Shown here: piece by piece, positions 27,864 through 37,325 of the stretch
How positions within the stretch are numbered: position 1 is the stretch's first letter
Layout: every line of letters starts with the position of its first letter
Assembly (NCBI GenBank): GCA_026415155.1
Contig: JAOAHQ010000024.1
Span: forward strand, 1-50,947
DNA: 50,947 nucleotides
Direction: 5' to 3'
DNA from: Rhodocyclaceae bacterium
GTDB lineage: Bacteria; Pseudomonadota; Gammaproteobacteria; Burkholderiales; Rhodocyclaceae
The notes under the pieces: model-generated
Databases searched by the model: none
Told to the model about the DNA's origin: nothing
The model's input: only the letters and a program-made list of their open reading frames with translations
Position numbers and translations under genes: made by a program

Positions 27864-29657
27864 ATGCCCCGCATTCATCCCCTCCCTGATCTTCTCATCA
27901 GCCAGATCGCCGCCGGCGAGGTCGTCGAGCGGCCGGCCTCGGTGCTCAAAGAGCTCCTCGAAAACAGCCTCGATGCCGGCGCGACGAAGATCGAGGTGAC
28001 GCTCGAAGCCGGCGGCGTGAAGCTGATCCGCGTCGCCGACGATGGCACCGGCATCGAAAAGGAGGACTTACCCCTGGCACTTTCTCGCCATGCGACGAGC
28101 AAGATCGCCAGCCTCGCCGATCTCGAAGCCGTGGCGAGCTACGGCTTTCGCGGCGAGGCGCTCGCCGCGATCGCCGCCGTGGCGCGCGTCACCCTGACGA
28201 GCCGCACGGCGGATGCGCCGCATGCCTGGCACATCGATGCATCGAGCATGGAGGTCAAGCCTGCGGCGCTTGCCGCCGGCACGGTGGTCACGGTCGCCGA
28301 CCTTTACTTCAGCACGCCGGCGCGCCGCAAGTTCCTCAAAAGCAGCGCTACCGAATTCGCCCATTGCGACGAGGTGCTCGTGCGCATGGCGCTCGCCCGC
28401 CCCGACGTCGCCTTTGCGCTGAGCCACGATGGCAAACCCAAGCGCCGTCTGGCGAGCGCCGACTTTACCGGCCGCATCGAGGCGCTCTTGGGCCGCGAAT
28501 TCATGGCCCATGCGCGGGCGGTGGAGGCGCAAGCCGGCCCCTTGCGGCTTTCTGGCTATGCCGCGCTGCCGGCCTATGCCAAGACGACGCGCGATGCGCA
28601 ATTTTGCTTCGTCAATGGCCGCTTCGTGCGGGATAAGCTGCTCATCCATGCGGCACGCCAGGCCTATGCCGACGTCTTGCATGGCGCCCATCAGCCCGCC
28701 TATGTGCTCTTTCTCGAACTCGATCCGTCAGCCGTCGACGTCAATGTCCATCCGGCCAAGACCGAGGTGCGCTTTCGCGACGCGCGCGGCGTGCATCAGT
28801 TCGTCCTGCATGCCCTCGAACGGGCGCTCGCCACGCCGCTCGTTTGCATCGGAGAACCTCTCACGCTCACGCCGAACGATCCTCGCGCCTTTGCGCACGA
28901 CAGGGAAGCCAGGCCGCCGCAGCGCATTGCTTACGCGCCTGCATCGAGCTATAGCCAGACCGAGCTTGCCGTCGAGGAGCCGACAGCGCAGGCGGCCGCC
29001 TATCTCGAATTCGCCCGCCAGGCCTTCGCCACGGCCGTCCCGCCAACGCCGACTTTTCCGGCAGACGCGGCCGCCAGCGCACCCTTGGGCTATGCGATTG
29101 GGCAGCTCGCCGGCATCTACATCCTCGCCCAAAACGCGCAGGGGCTCGTGCTCGTCGACATGCATGCCGCCCATGAGCGCATCCTTTACGAAAAGCTCAA
29201 ACGCGCCGCCGACGCTTCTCCTGCCGTGCAGCCGCTGCTCGTGCCGCTTCTCTTTTCCGCCAGCGAGAAGGAATTGGCCTGCGTCGCGGAGCATCAAGAA
29301 ACGCTTGCCTCGCTCGGCTTCGAAATCGCGCCGGCCGGGCCCCAGCAGCTTGCCGTGCGCGCGGTGCCGGCGCTCCTCGCCGGCGCTGACCTCGCTAGAC
29401 TCGCCCGCGCCCTGCTCGCGGAACTCATTCATCATCCCGCCAGCCGCGTGCTGGAAACACATCGCAACGCGATCCTCGCCACGCTTGCCTGCCACGGTGC
29501 GGTGCGCGCCCGCCGGCAGCTCTCCATTGCGGAAATGAACGCCCTCTTGCGTGAGATGGAGGCCACTGCCCGCGCGGATCAGTGCAATCACGGCCGGCCG
29601 AGCTGGGTGCAGCTAAGCCTCACCGAGCTCGACCGCCTCTTCATGCGCGGCCGATGA
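27864..29657 (+). CDS. mutL: DNA mismatch repair protein MutL
   Basis: A 597-residue protein starting MPRIHPLPDLLISQIAAGEV; an upstream in-frame ATG at 27852 is less likely because homologues begin here. The GHKL ATPase motifs ENSLDAGAT (E33, N34) and GFRGEAL are present. The C-terminal domain carries DMHAAHERILYE, ACHGAVRA and CNHGRP, close to the DQHA(x)2E(x)4E, ACR and C-P/N-HGRP set of MutL endonucleases, unlike E. coli MutL; only the Q is changed, to M. The linker (about 390-398) contains a copy of the dispersed motif, encoding AVPPTPTF. A second, weaker copy lies at 28445. Confidence 0.95.
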   Translation: MPRIHPLPDLLISQIAAGEVVERPASVLKELLENSLDAGATKIEVTLEAGGVKLIRVADDGTGIEKEDLPLALSRHATSKIASLADLEAVASYGFRGEALAAIAAVARVTLTSRTADAPHAWHIDASSMEVKPAALAAGTVVTVADLYFSTPARRKFLKSSATEFAHCDEVLVRMALARPDVAFALSHDGKPKRRLASADFTGRIEALLGREFMAHARAVEAQAGPLRLSGYAALPAYAKTTRDAQFCFVNGRFVRDKLLIHAARQAYADVLHGAHQPAYVLFLELDPSAVDVNVHPAKTEVRFRDARGVHQFVLHALERALATPLVCIGEPLTLTPNDPRAFAHDREARPPQRIAYAPASSYSQTELAVEEPTAQAAAYLEFARQAFATAVPPTPTFPADAAASAPLGYAIGQLAGIYILAQNAQGLVLVDMHAAHERILYEKLKRAADASPAVQPLLVPLLFSASEKELACVAEHQETLASLGFEIAPAGPQQLAVRAVPALLAGADLARLARALLAELIHHPASRVLETHRNAILATLACHGAVRARRQLSIAEMNALLREMEATARADQCNHGRPSWVQLSLTELDRLFMRGR

Positions 29658-29661
29658 GTTT

Positions 29662-29694
29662 TTACAGATTGAAGTTTTAACTTTCAAACTGTAA
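29662..29694. promoter_or_regulatory. 33-bp imperfect palindrome upstream of the DUF4143 ATPase
   Basis: TTACAG-aTTGAAG...CTTTCAAa-CTGTAA is symmetrical around 29678, AT-rich in a GC-rich region, and ends 9 nt before the ATG at 29704. It may be an operator over the promoter of the ATPase gene. It could also end mutL transcription, though there is no T-run. Confidence 0.5.
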
Positions 29695-29703
29695 GATGCA
29701 CGC

Positions 29704-30876
29704 ATGATTCCACGCACTGCGCTAGCCACCTTGTACCGTCTTGCGCGTGGTTTTCCCATCGTGGCCCTCACTGGGCCGCGCCAGTCGGGCAAGACGACAC
29801 TCGCGCGCGCTGCGTTTCCCGACAAGCCCTATGTCAGCCTGGAAGATGCCGACACCCTCGCCTATGTCACGACGGACACGCGCCTGTTCCTCGCCAGCCT
29901 GCCCGAAGGCGCCATCATCGACGAGGCGCAGCGCTGCCCCGCGTTATTCTCCTACCTGCAGCGCCACGTCGATGAACGTCAGCGCATGGGCGACTTCGTG
30001 CTCACCGGCTCGCAGCAGTTTGGCCTAATGTCGAAAATCACACAGTCGCTGGCTGGCAGGGTCGGGCTCATTCATCTGCTGCCCTTGTCGCAATCCGAGC
30101 TCGCCGCGGCGGGGCAAGCCACCGACTGTCTTGATGAGACGCTCTGGCGTGGTAGCTATCCTGCCCTCTACGACCGCGAGCTCTCTCCAGGCGATTGGTA
30201 TCCCCACTACGTCGCGACCTATCTCGAACGCGATGTCAGACAGCTGCTCGCCGTGCGCGAGCTTAGCCTCTTCCAACGCTTTCTCAAGATGTGCGCGGCA
30301 CGCTGCGGACAACTGCTCAACCTTTCGGCGCTTGCTGCCGATTGCGGCATCAGCCATGTCACGGCGCGGCAATGGCTCACGGTGCTCGAAGCGAGCTACA
30401 TCGTCTATCTTTTGCCGCCCTATCACCGCAATTTTGGCAAACGGCTCGTCAAGACGCCCAAGCTGTATTTCCTCGATGCGGGCTTGGCCGCCTGGCTGCT
30501 GGGCATCCGCTCGGCCGAGGCCATCGCCATCCATGCCATGCGCGGCGCGCTCTTCGAAACCTTCGTCATCGGCGAATTCATCAAGCAGCGCCAGAACGCT
30601 GGCATCCCGGTGGATCTCTATTTCTGGCGCGACAACACAGGCCATGAAATCGATCTGCTCTACGAAGCCGGCGACAAACTGCAAGCGATCGAAATCAAGT
30701 CCGGCATGACCTTCAGTTCCGACTGGCCCCAGGCGGTGCGCCGTTGGGCCACATATGCCCGGGATGCAGCGCTTGCGCCTTGGATCATCCACGGCGGCGA
30801 CCATTCATTCGAGGCGGCGGACTATCGCGCCTTTTCCTGGCGAACGCTCTTACTCCCCCCTGCGGTCATTTCATGA
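29704..30876 (+). CDS. AAA-type ATPase with DUF4143 C-terminal domain
   Basis: A 390-residue protein. Walker A is GPRQSGKTT (about 21-29) and Walker B is [10 protein letters not shown]; sensor-like VLTGSQQF follows. The C-terminal DUF4143 region includes a PD-(D/E)XK-like segment ([18 protein letters not shown], then AIEIKSG), which resembles a nuclease fold. These genes are common in bacteria and archaea, scattered, and often exchanged horizontally; function is unknown. It is preceded by the palindrome above and overlaps miaA by 4 nt, so it has slotted into a core operon. Confidence 0.85.
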   Translation: MIPRTALATLYRLARGFPIVALTGPRQSGKTTLARAAFPDKPYVSLEDADTLAYVTTDTRLFLASLPEGAIIDEAQRCPALFSYLQRHVDERQRMGDFVLTGSQQFGLMSKITQSLAGRVGLIHLLPLSQSELAAAGQATDCLDETLWRGSYPALYDRELSPGDWYPHYVATYLERDVRQLLAVRELSLFQRFLKMCAARCGQLLNLSALAADCGISHVTARQWLTVLEASYIVYLLPPYHRNFGKRLVKTPKLYFLDAGLAAWLLGIRSAEAIAIHAMRGALFETFVIGEFIKQRQNAGIPVDLYFWRDNTGHEIDLLYEAGDKLQAIEIKSGMTFSSDWPQAVRRWATYARDAALAPWIIHGGDHSFEAADYRAFSWRTLLLPPAVIS

Positions 30877-31850
30877 ACCGCCCCCCTGCCCTCGCCTTGA
30901 TTGGCCCCACCGCCAGCGGCAAGACGGAACTCGCGCTCAAGATCGCCGAGCGCTTTCCCGTCGAGATCGTCAGCCTCGATTCGGCGCAGGTCTTCATCGA
31001 CATGGACATCGGCACCGCCAAGCCCGACCGCGCCACGCTCGCGCGCCATCCGCACCATTTGATCGACCTCATCACGCCCGAGGAAAGCTATTCCGCGGCG
31101 CGCTTTCGCGCCGATGCCTTAAGGGTCATGGCCGAAATCACCGCGCGTGGCCGCGTGCCGCTCCTGGTCGGCGGCACGATGCTTTACTACAAGGCCCTCG
31201 TCGAGGGGCTCGCCGAGCTGCCCGCGGCGAATGCCGACTTGCGCGCCGAGATCGACGCCCAGGCGCGCCTACAAGGCTGGCCGGCCCTGCATGCGGAACT
31301 CGCGCGCCTCGATCCGGCCACCGCCGCACGGCTTTCGCCCAACGACAGCCAGCGTATCCAGCGCGCGCTCGAAATCGTGCGCCTGACGGGGCAGCCGCTC
31401 GGCGAGCTCATCGAGCGCCAAGCACGCGCCGAGCTGCCCTACCGGCTGCTGACGCTCGCTCTCGTCGCGCCCGACCGCAGCATGCTTCACGCGCGCATCG
31501 CGCAGCGCTTCCGCGTGATGCTCGCTGCAGGCCTTGTCGCGGAAGTCGAGGCGCTGCGCGCGAAATACCGTCTCAGCGCAGAACTGCCGGCAATGCGCTG
31601 TGTCGGCTACCGGCAGGTCTGGGAGATGCTGGAAGGCCGCCTGCCGGCCGCGGAGCTTGCCGAACGCGGCATCTATGCCACGCGCCAGTTCGCGAAACGG
31701 CAGCTCACCTGGCTGCGCGCCTTGAACGATGCCGGCCGGCTCGATGGCGCCTTCGACTTGGCGGAAACGGCAACTGCTGAGAAAATATTACCAATGATCG
31801 ACCGCCAGCTGGCCGGCCAGACTGGCCTGCCACCCCACGAACACGCATGA
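30873..31850 (+). CDS. miaA: tRNA dimethylallyltransferase
   Basis: Adds a dimethylallyl group to A37 of tRNAs reading UNN codons. The ATG at 30873 overlaps the ATPase stop and gives 325 residues. It has the P-loop [12 protein letters not shown] (about 10-21), the substrate-binding [16 protein letters not shown], and the tRNA-contacting [10 protein letters not shown] and [13 protein letters not shown] segments. mutL-miaA is the usual core pair, here separated by the DUF4143 gene. It overlaps ycgR by 4 nt. Confidence 0.96.
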   Translation: MNRPPALALIGPTASGKTELALKIAERFPVEIVSLDSAQVFIDMDIGTAKPDRATLARHPHHLIDLITPEESYSAARFRADALRVMAEITARGRVPLLVGGTMLYYKALVEGLAELPAANADLRAEIDAQARLQGWPALHAELARLDPATAARLSPNDSQRIQRALEIVRLTGQPLGELIERQARAELPYRLLTLALVAPDRSMLHARIAQRFRVMLAAGLVAEVEALRAKYRLSAELPAMRCVGYRQVWEMLEGRLPAAELAERGIYATRQFAKRQLTWLRALNDAGRLDGAFDLAETATAEKILPMIDRQLAGQTGLPPHEHA

Positions 31851-32584
31851 GCACCCCATCCGTCAGCGCCGAAGAACTCGAAAAATTCACCACCACCAAT
31901 CGGCGCGAGATCCTCTTCTACCTCAACCAGCTGATCAACGACGGCGAGCGCGTCAGCGTCATCTTCGACGAGGGGCAAGAGACGGTGCTCACCGTGCTGC
32001 TCGACATCGACGAGGCCGAAGACATGCTGATCTTCGACTGGGGCGGCAGTGAGGCCGCCAACCGCAAGCTGCTGCGAAGCGAACGCAATCTCTTCGTCTG
32101 CGCGCCGCATGGCGTGCGCAACCAGTTCGTGACGGGGCCCGTCCACGAGACCCAGTTCAAGAACCGTCCCGCCTTCAAAACCCGTCTGCCGAAGAGTTAC
32201 ACGCGCCTGCAGCGGCGCGAATTCTTCCGCCTCGTGCTGCCGATCACACGCCGGCCGGTTTGCATCGTGCCGCGCGAAGGCGGCAAGCCCTTGGAGCTGT
32301 CGGTCATCGACATCAGCATCGGCGGCGTGGCCGTCGAGCTGCCTGGCGCTGAGGAAGGTTTCGAGATCGGCCAGCTCCTGCCGCGCGCACGCCTCGAACT
32401 CAAGGGCATCGGCACCCTCGAAGTCGATCTCGAGGTGCGCAACCGCGCCCTCGTCCAGCACGGCAGCAAGCAGGCGTTGCGCTTGGGCTGCAGCTTCGCG
32501 CGGCTCGGCCGCGGCATGGAAAACCAGCTGCAGCGCTTCATCACCGAGGTGCAGCGGGAAGAGCGCGCCCGGCTCGGTTTGTGA
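31847..32584 (+). CDS. ycgR: flagellar brake protein YcgR (PilZ)
   Basis: A cyclic-di-GMP effector that slows the flagellar motor. The 245-residue protein has an N-terminal YcgR domain (about 12-115) and a PilZ domain with the c-di-GMP-binding signatures RREFFR (RxxxR type) and [10 protein letters not shown] (D/NxSxxG). Coupled to miaA by ATGA. The presence of YcgR implies a flagellated cell, although no flagellar genes lie in the window. The damaged GGDEF/EAL gene at the right edge would belong to the same signalling network. Confidence 0.9.
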   Translation: MSTPSVSAEELEKFTTTNRREILFYLNQLINDGERVSVIFDEGQETVLTVLLDIDEAEDMLIFDWGGSEAANRKLLRSERNLFVCAPHGVRNQFVTGPVHETQFKNRPAFKTRLPKSYTRLQRREFFRLVLPITRRPVCIVPREGGKPLELSVIDISIGGVAVELPGAEEGFEIGQLLPRARLELKGIGTLEVDLEVRNRALVQHGSKQALRLGCSFARLGRGMENQLQRFITEVQREERARLGL

Positions 32585-32599
32585 TTCAGGGGATGTGAA

Positions 32600-33643
32600 T
32601 CAGACGATGCGCGTCTGGGCCTCATCCGCGCGGCGCGCCTCGATGACGCCGAGCCGATAGACCGTCTCGCCGGCGGCGGTGAGAAGTTCCGCGGCCCGCG
32701 CCGCTTCCGCCTCGGCGACGGTGACGACCATGCCGATGCCGCAATTGAAGACGCGGTGCATCTCCTCGTCGGCGACGTTGCCCATGCGCTGCAGCCAATC
32801 GAAGAGCGGCGGCAGCGGCCAGGCAGATTTCTCGATCACGGCCGTCACATCTTCTGGCAGCACGCGCGGCACGTTGCCGGTCAGCCCCCCGCCTGTAATG
32901 TGCGCCAGGCCCTTGATCGTGATTTCTTCCATGAGCGCAAGGATCGATTTCACATAGATGCGCGTCGGCGCGAGCAACACCTCGGCCAAGGGGCGGCCGT
33001 GGAAATCGGCATCGAGATCGGGCTTGGCGTGTGCAAGGATGCGGCGGATCAGCGAATAGCCATTCGAATGGGCGCCCGAGGATGCCAAGCCCAGCACGGC
33101 ATCGCCGGGCCGGATGTTCTTCCCATCGATGATCTTCGCCTTCTCGACGACGCCCACGGCAAAGCCGGCGAGATCGTATTCCCCGGGCGGATACATGTCG
33201 GGCATCTCGGCCGTCTCGCCGCCAATGAGCGCACAGCCGGCAAGCTCACAGCCCTTCGCGATGCCGGCCACCACCGCCGCGGCTGTCTCGACCTCGAGCT
33301 TGCCGCAGGCGAAGTAGTCGAGGAAGAACAAGGGCTCGGCGCCTTGCACGAGGATGTCATTGACGCTCATCGCGACGAGGTCTTGGCCGACCGTGTCGTG
33401 GCGATTCAATTGGAAGGCGAGTTTCAGCTTGGTGCCGACGCCGTCGGTGCCGGAGACGAGCACCGGCTCGCGGTACTTCTGCGGGATCTCGCAGAGCGCG
33501 CCGAAGCCGCCGATGCCGCCCAGGACTTCGGGTCGCAAGGTGCGGCGCGCCACGGGTTTGATGCGCTCGACGAGCGCGTCACCTGCATCGATATCGACCC
33601 CCGCGTCGCGGTAGGTCATGGAAGCAGCGGAAGGGGATGGCAT
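32600..33643 (-). CDS. purM: phosphoribosylformylglycinamidine cyclo-ligase
   Basis: Closes the imidazole ring to make AIR in purine synthesis. The ATG at 33643 gives 347 residues, close to E. coli PurM; another ATG at 33619 ([13 protein letters not shown]) is possible and neither has a good ribosome-binding site. Signatures include [31 protein letters not shown] and [16 protein letters not shown]. Divergent from hda with 28 bp between starts. Confidence 0.95.
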   Translation of the reverse strand: MPSPSAASMTYRDAGVDIDAGDALVERIKPVARRTLRPEVLGGIGGFGALCEIPQKYREPVLVSGTDGVGTKLKLAFQLNRHDTVGQDLVAMSVNDILVQGAEPLFFLDYFACGKLEVETAAAVVAGIAKGCELAGCALIGGETAEMPDMYPPGEYDLAGFAVGVVEKAKIIDGKNIRPGDAVLGLASSGAHSNGYSLIRRILAHAKPDLDADFHGRPLAEVLLAPTRIYVKSILALMEEITIKGLAHITGGGLTGNVPRVLPEDVTAVIEKSAWPLPPLFDWLQRMGNVADEEMHRVFNCGIGMVVTVAEAEAARAAELLTAAGETVYRLGVIEARRADEAQTRIV

Positions 33644-33671
33644 GGTGGAAGATGGGTCGAATGGAGGGATA

Positions 33672-34412
33672 ATGCGCGCGCATCTTACCGTAATCCCAAG
33701 ATTGCCCTTGCCCCAGCTGCTCCTCGATCTCCAACCGCCCCAGCCGCCGACGCTGGACAACTTCATCGCCGGCGAAAACCACGAGCTCATCGCGCGCCTT
33801 GCCGCCCTCGCGGCGCCGGGCTGTTTCGACGCGCTCTATCTCTGGGGCGGGGCAGGCTGCGGCAAGAGCCATCTGCTCGCCGCGACCGCGAGCCTCGCCC
33901 TGCGCCGCCGCCCCGCCTTGCTGCTCGAAGGCATGCGCCGTCCGGCGAGCGCCGACTTTCGGGCCCCACCCGGCGGCCTCGTCGTCGTCGATGATGTCGA
34001 CCAGCTCGAGGAAGAGGCGCAGATCGCGCTCTTTCGCATCTTCAACACGGCGCGCCTGGCCGGCCTGGGCCTTTTGTTGGCAGGCTCCAAGCCGCCGCTG
34101 AAACTAAAACTGCGCGAAGACCTCAGGACGCGCATCGGCCAGATGCTCATCTATGAAGTCAAAACCTTAAGCGATAGCGAAAAGGCCGCCGCCTTGCAGC
34201 GCCATGCGATCGAGCGCGGCCTCAAGGTCGATGACGGCCTCGTGAATTACCTGCTCACGCACGGCCGGCGCGATCTGCCCTCCCTGATGGCGGTGCTCGA
34301 CCATCTCGACCGCGCCACACTCGAGCGTAAGCAGCACGCGACCTTGCCGCTCTTGAAAGAAATCATGCAACTCTCCCTCCTGCCGAACGACCATGAATCT
34401 CGCTCTGTTTGA
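33672..34412 (+). CDS. hda: DnaA-inactivation regulator Hda
   Basis: DnaA-homologous AAA protein that, with the sliding clamp, stimulates hydrolysis of DnaA-ATP and limits initiation. The ATG at 33672 follows GGAGG by 4 nt and gives 246 residues. The N-terminal PQLLLDL resembles the clamp-binding motif. The P-loop [11 protein letters not shown], Walker [12 protein letters not shown] and the lid are present. Residues around ASADF (about 94-98) are encoded by a variant of the dispersed motif. Its last 20 nt overlap the start of the HAD hydrolase. Confidence 0.92.
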   Translation: MRAHLTVIPRLPLPQLLLDLQPPQPPTLDNFIAGENHELIARLAALAAPGCFDALYLWGGAGCGKSHLLAATASLALRRRPALLLEGMRRPASADFRAPPGGLVVVDDVDQLEEEAQIALFRIFNTARLAGLGLLLAGSKPPLKLKLREDLRTRIGQMLIYEVKTLSDSEKAAALQRHAIERGLKVDDGLVNYLLTHGRRDLPSLMAVLDHLDRATLERKQHATLPLLKEIMQLSLLPNDHESRSV

Positions 34413-35055
34413 CCTCGACAACACGCTGCTTTCTGGCGATTCGGATTTCGAATGGGCCCAGTTCCTCATCGGCAAAGGCGTGCTCGACCGCGAGGTGCAT
34501 GAGGCGAAGAACCGCGCCTTTTACGAGGCCTACAAGGCCGGCACGCTCGACATCCACGCCTTTCTCCAATTCCAGCTCGCGCCCTTGGCGCGCCACGAGC
34601 GCCGCGAGCTCGATGCCTGGCGGCGAGAATTCGTCGCCACGCGCATCGCGCCGCTCATCGGCGAACCGGCGCGCGCCCTCGTCAAGCGCCACCAGGAAGC
34701 CGGCGATGTGTGCGCGATCGTCACGGCAACCAACAGTTTCGTCACCGGCCTCATCGCGCGCGCCTTCGGCATCGAGCACCTCATCGCGACGATCCCCGCG
34801 CAGGAAAACGGCCGCTTCACCGGCGAGCCGCGCGGGCTGCCGGCCTTCCGCGAAGGCAAGATCGCGCGCGTCGAGGCCTGGCTCGAATCCTTGGGCTTTT
34901 GGTGGGGCTCGTTCGAAGAAAGCTGGTTCTATAGCGACTCCTTGAACGATCTGCCGCTCCTTTCCAAGGTCACCCATCCCGTCGCCGTCGATCCCGACGA
35001 TACCTTGCGCGCCCATGCCGCCCGCCACGGCTGGCCGATCCTCAGCTTACGATGA
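34393..35055 (+). CDS. HAD-IB family hydrolase (SerB-like)
   Basis: A 220-residue phosphatase-like protein with the catalytic DxDxT motif [11 protein letters not shown] (D7, D9), the Ser/Thr motif VTATNS, and the acidic motif YSDSLNDLPLL. It belongs to HAD subfamily IB, whose members dephosphorylate small molecules such as phosphoserine or phospholipid head groups. It shares 20 nt with hda, so the two are co-translated. The stop codon lies inside the 5-bp duplication made by the second miniature element, which thus inserted without changing the protein. Confidence 0.88.
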   Translation: MNLALFDLDNTLLSGDSDFEWAQFLIGKGVLDREVHEAKNRAFYEAYKAGTLDIHAFLQFQLAPLARHERRELDAWRREFVATRIAPLIGEPARALVKRHQEAGDVCAIVTATNSFVTGLIARAFGIEHLIATIPAQENGRFTGEPRGLPAFREGKIARVEAWLESLGFWWGSFEESWFYSDSLNDLPLLSKVTHPVAVDPDDTLRAHAARHGWPILSLR

Positions 35056-35056
35056 T

Positions 35057-35262
35057 CCCAGATTGTCCATTAGACCGGGCAGATGATCCATGAAGAGACT
35101 TTCCGACACTCGCAGTGCCCTACGCGGCGGCGCTCGGGCTGCGGGCGGCATCTCTGCGCCCGTGCTCCTCGTCCAGAGGCCACGCTATGGACTCGTCGCA
35201 CGAACGCAGATCTGCTCGCCCTCGCCGGCGAGCGCCGCTCGCGTTCCAATGGACAATCTGGG
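35057..35262. mobile_element. 206-bp miniature inverted-repeat element, copy B
   Basis: Same length and same terminal inverted repeats (CCCAGATTGTCCATT / AATGGACAATCTGGG) as the element at 18009-18214. It is bounded by a 5-bp direct repeat ATGAT (35052-35056 and 35263-35267). About the first 80 and last 45 bp are nearly identical to copy A; the middle differs substantially. It sits between the stop codon of the HAD gene and the promoter region of the antitoxin gene. Confidence 0.85.
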
Positions 35263-35295
35263 ATGATGCCAGCCTCCCGCTAAAATTATTGGCCA

Positions 35296-35303
35296 AACTA
35301 GTT
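35296..35303. promoter_or_regulatory. small palindrome AACTAGTT before the antitoxin gene
   Basis: AACTAGTT lies 26 bp upstream of the antitoxin ATG, next to a second palindrome TTGGCCAA and an AT-rich TAAAAT. Phd/YefM antitoxins usually repress their own promoter by binding short palindromes, so this is a candidate operator. It is short enough to occur by chance. Confidence 0.3.
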
Positions 35304-35328
35304 AAGCCAGCCGGGCGAGGAAAGCGCC

Positions 35329-35568
35329 ATGCAAACCGTCAGCCTCTTCGATGCCAAAACGCATTTGTCGCGCCTTGTGGAGCAGATCGCCAGCGGGGCG
35401 GAAACGGAGATCGTCATCTCGAGGAATGGCAAGCCGGTGGCGCGCCTGCTGCCGATCCAGCCGGATACGAGCCGCCGCATCGGTATCGCGCGCGGCGAGT
35501 TCGAGGTGCCCGACGATATCGATGCCCACAATGCCGAAGTCGCCGCGCTCTTCGCGGGACGACGCTGA
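35329..35568 (+). CDS. Phd/YefM-family antitoxin
   Basis: A 79-residue protein: MQTVSLFDAKTHLSRLVEQI is the dimerisation and DNA-binding start typical of Phd/YefM antitoxins, and VISRNGKPVARLLPI is the conserved core. The acidic, flexible C-terminus would bind the toxin. GAGGAAA is present 6 nt before the ATG. The partner is the PIN-domain gene 2 nt downstream, which is frameshifted, so the antitoxin is either an orphan or the toxin defect is recent. Confidence 0.9.
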   Translation: MQTVSLFDAKTHLSRLVEQIASGAETEIVISRNGKPVARLLPIQPDTSRRIGIARGEFEVPDDIDAHNAEVAALFAGRR

Positions 35569-35570
35569 CC

Positions 35571-35956
35571 GTGCGGCTTTTGCTCGATACCCACATCCTG
35601 CTCTGGGCGCTCGCCGGCTCGCCGCGCCTCTCCAAGCTCGCCGAGGAGCTGATCCGCGATCCGGCCAACGACCTCTATGTCAGCACCGCTTCGATTTGGG
35701 AAATCGCGATCAAGCACGCGCTTGGGAAAGGCGACATGCCCATCTCCGGGGCGCGTGCCGCTCACTTGTGCGCCCAAGCCGGATATCGCGAGCTGCCGGT
35801 TGCCTGGCGCCACACCAGGCCGTCGAAGCGCTGCCCGCCTACCATACCGACCCCTTCGATCGCCTCCTCATCGCCCAGGCGGCGACCGAGCCGATGCGTC
35901 TGCTTTCATGCGATGCCGAGATCGCACGTTATGGCGACATGGTGATCCCCGTTTGA
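35571..35956 (+). pseudogene. PIN-domain (VapC-like) toxin, frameshifted
   Basis: Starts with GTG at 35571: VRLLLDTHILLWALAGSPRL carries the first catalytic Asp, and SIWEIAIKHALGKG the conserved Glu. The frame then shifts at about 35814-35817 (CACACCAGGCC, one base missing). The rest of the domain continues in the next frame: QAVEALPAYHTDPFDRLLIA, then CDAEIARYGDMVIPV ending at 35956. As written, the protein loses DPFDRLL, which holds the third catalytic acid, so it should be inactive as an RNase. A sequencing error cannot be excluded. Confidence 0.85.
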
Positions 35957-35987
35957 TTCCTTTGCTGCCAATGTCTTCCAAGCCACA

Positions 35988-37325
35988 ATGATCCGCAAGC
36001 TCCTGCGCCGCGTCTTTTTGCGCGGCGAACCCGCGCATCGCCCCGCCGAGCTGATTCCCGCCGAACGCCACGGCATTCGTCCCGAGCAGGTCTCGGCTGC
36101 CGCACGCCGCACCTGTGAGATCCTGCAAGCGGCCGGCCACAAGGCCTATGTCGTCGGCGGTGCGGTGCGCGATCTGATTGCCGGCATCCAGCCCAAGGAT
36201 TTCGACGTCGCCACCGATGCAACCCCAGAGCAAGTGCGGGCGCTGTTCCGCCGCTCGCGCATCATCGGCCGGCGCTTTCAGATCGTGCATGTGCTCCATG
36301 GCGCCGAGACGATCGAGGTCTCGACCTTCCGCGCCGCGCATGACGAGGCGACCCTCAAGGACGAACACGGCCGCGTGCTGGCCGACAACGTCTGGGGCAC
36401 GATGGAAGAAGACGCCGCGCGGCGCGATTTCACGATCAACGCGCTCTACTACGATCCGACGACGCAACAGGTATTCGACTATCACCACGGCGTGCGCGAT
36501 CTGCAACGAAAGACCTTGCGCATGATCGGCGATCCGCGCGCGCGTTACCGCGAAGACCCGGTGCGCATGCTGCGCGCCGTGCGGCTTGCCGCCAAGCTCG
36601 ATCTGCGCATGGATCCGCAGGTCGAGGCGCCAATCCGCGAGATGGCGCCGCTCATCGAGCACGTGCCGGCCGCGCGCCTCTTCGACGAGATGCTGAAGCT
36701 CCTCTTGTCGGGCCACGCCGTCGAAGCCGTGCATCGCTTGCGCGAAGCAGGCCTGCACCACGGCCTGTTGCCGCTGCTCGACGTCATCCTCGAACAGCCC
36801 TTGGGCGAAAAATTCGTCATGTTGGCCCTCGAGGACACCGACCGGCGCGTCAAGGAAGGACGGCGCACCTCGCCGGGATTTCTCTTTGCCACGCTGCTTT
36901 GGCACGAAGTGCTCGCCAACTGGCAAGCCCGCCAGCAAGCGGGCGAACTGCCCGTGCCAGCGCTTAACGCCGCGATGGACGAGGTGCTCACGGTGCAAGG
37001 CGAGAAGCTCGCCATCACGCGGCGCATCATCGGCGACATCAAGGAAATCTGGCTCATGCAGCCGCGCTTCGACAAACGCGCCGGGCGCGCCCCCTTTCGC
37101 CTCGTCGAGCAGCCGCGCTTTCGCGCCGCCTGGGATTTCTTGCGCCTGCGCTGCGAAAGCGGCGAAGCCCCGATGGAACTGGCCGACTGGTGGGCGCGCT
37201 TTGCCGCCGCCGACAACGCCACCCGCGAGGCGATGCTCAAGCCCACCCCCGTCGGCACGAAAAAGCGCCGCCGGCGGCGTAGCAGCCGCAAGGCGGATGA
37301 TGCAGCAGCGGTCGCGGCCGAATGA
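35988..37325 (+). CDS. pcnB: poly(A) polymerase I
   Basis: Adds 3' poly(A) tails to RNA, promoting decay. The 445-residue protein has the class II nucleotidyltransferase signature VVGGAVRDLIAGI followed by KDFDVATDATPEQV with its catalytic aspartates, FRAAHDE, and the RRDFTINALYY motif. A long C-terminal domain ends in a very basic tail (KKRRRRRSSRKADD), typical of PcnB rather than CCA-adding enzymes. The ribosome-binding site is weak. It overlaps folK by 4 nt. Confidence 0.93.
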   Translation: MIRKLLRRVFLRGEPAHRPAELIPAERHGIRPEQVSAAARRTCEILQAAGHKAYVVGGAVRDLIAGIQPKDFDVATDATPEQVRALFRRSRIIGRRFQIVHVLHGAETIEVSTFRAAHDEATLKDEHGRVLADNVWGTMEEDAARRDFTINALYYDPTTQQVFDYHHGVRDLQRKTLRMIGDPRARYREDPVRMLRAVRLAAKLDLRMDPQVEAPIREMAPLIEHVPAARLFDEMLKLLLSGHAVEAVHRLREAGLHHGLLPLLDVILEQPLGEKFVMLALEDTDRRVKEGRRTSPGFLFATLLWHEVLANWQARQQAGELPVPALNAAMDEVLTVQGEKLAITRRIIGDIKEIWLMQPRFDKRAGRAPFRLVEQPRFRAAWDFLRLRCESGEAPMELADWWARFAAADNATREAMLKPTPVGTKKRRRRRSSRKADDAAAVAAE

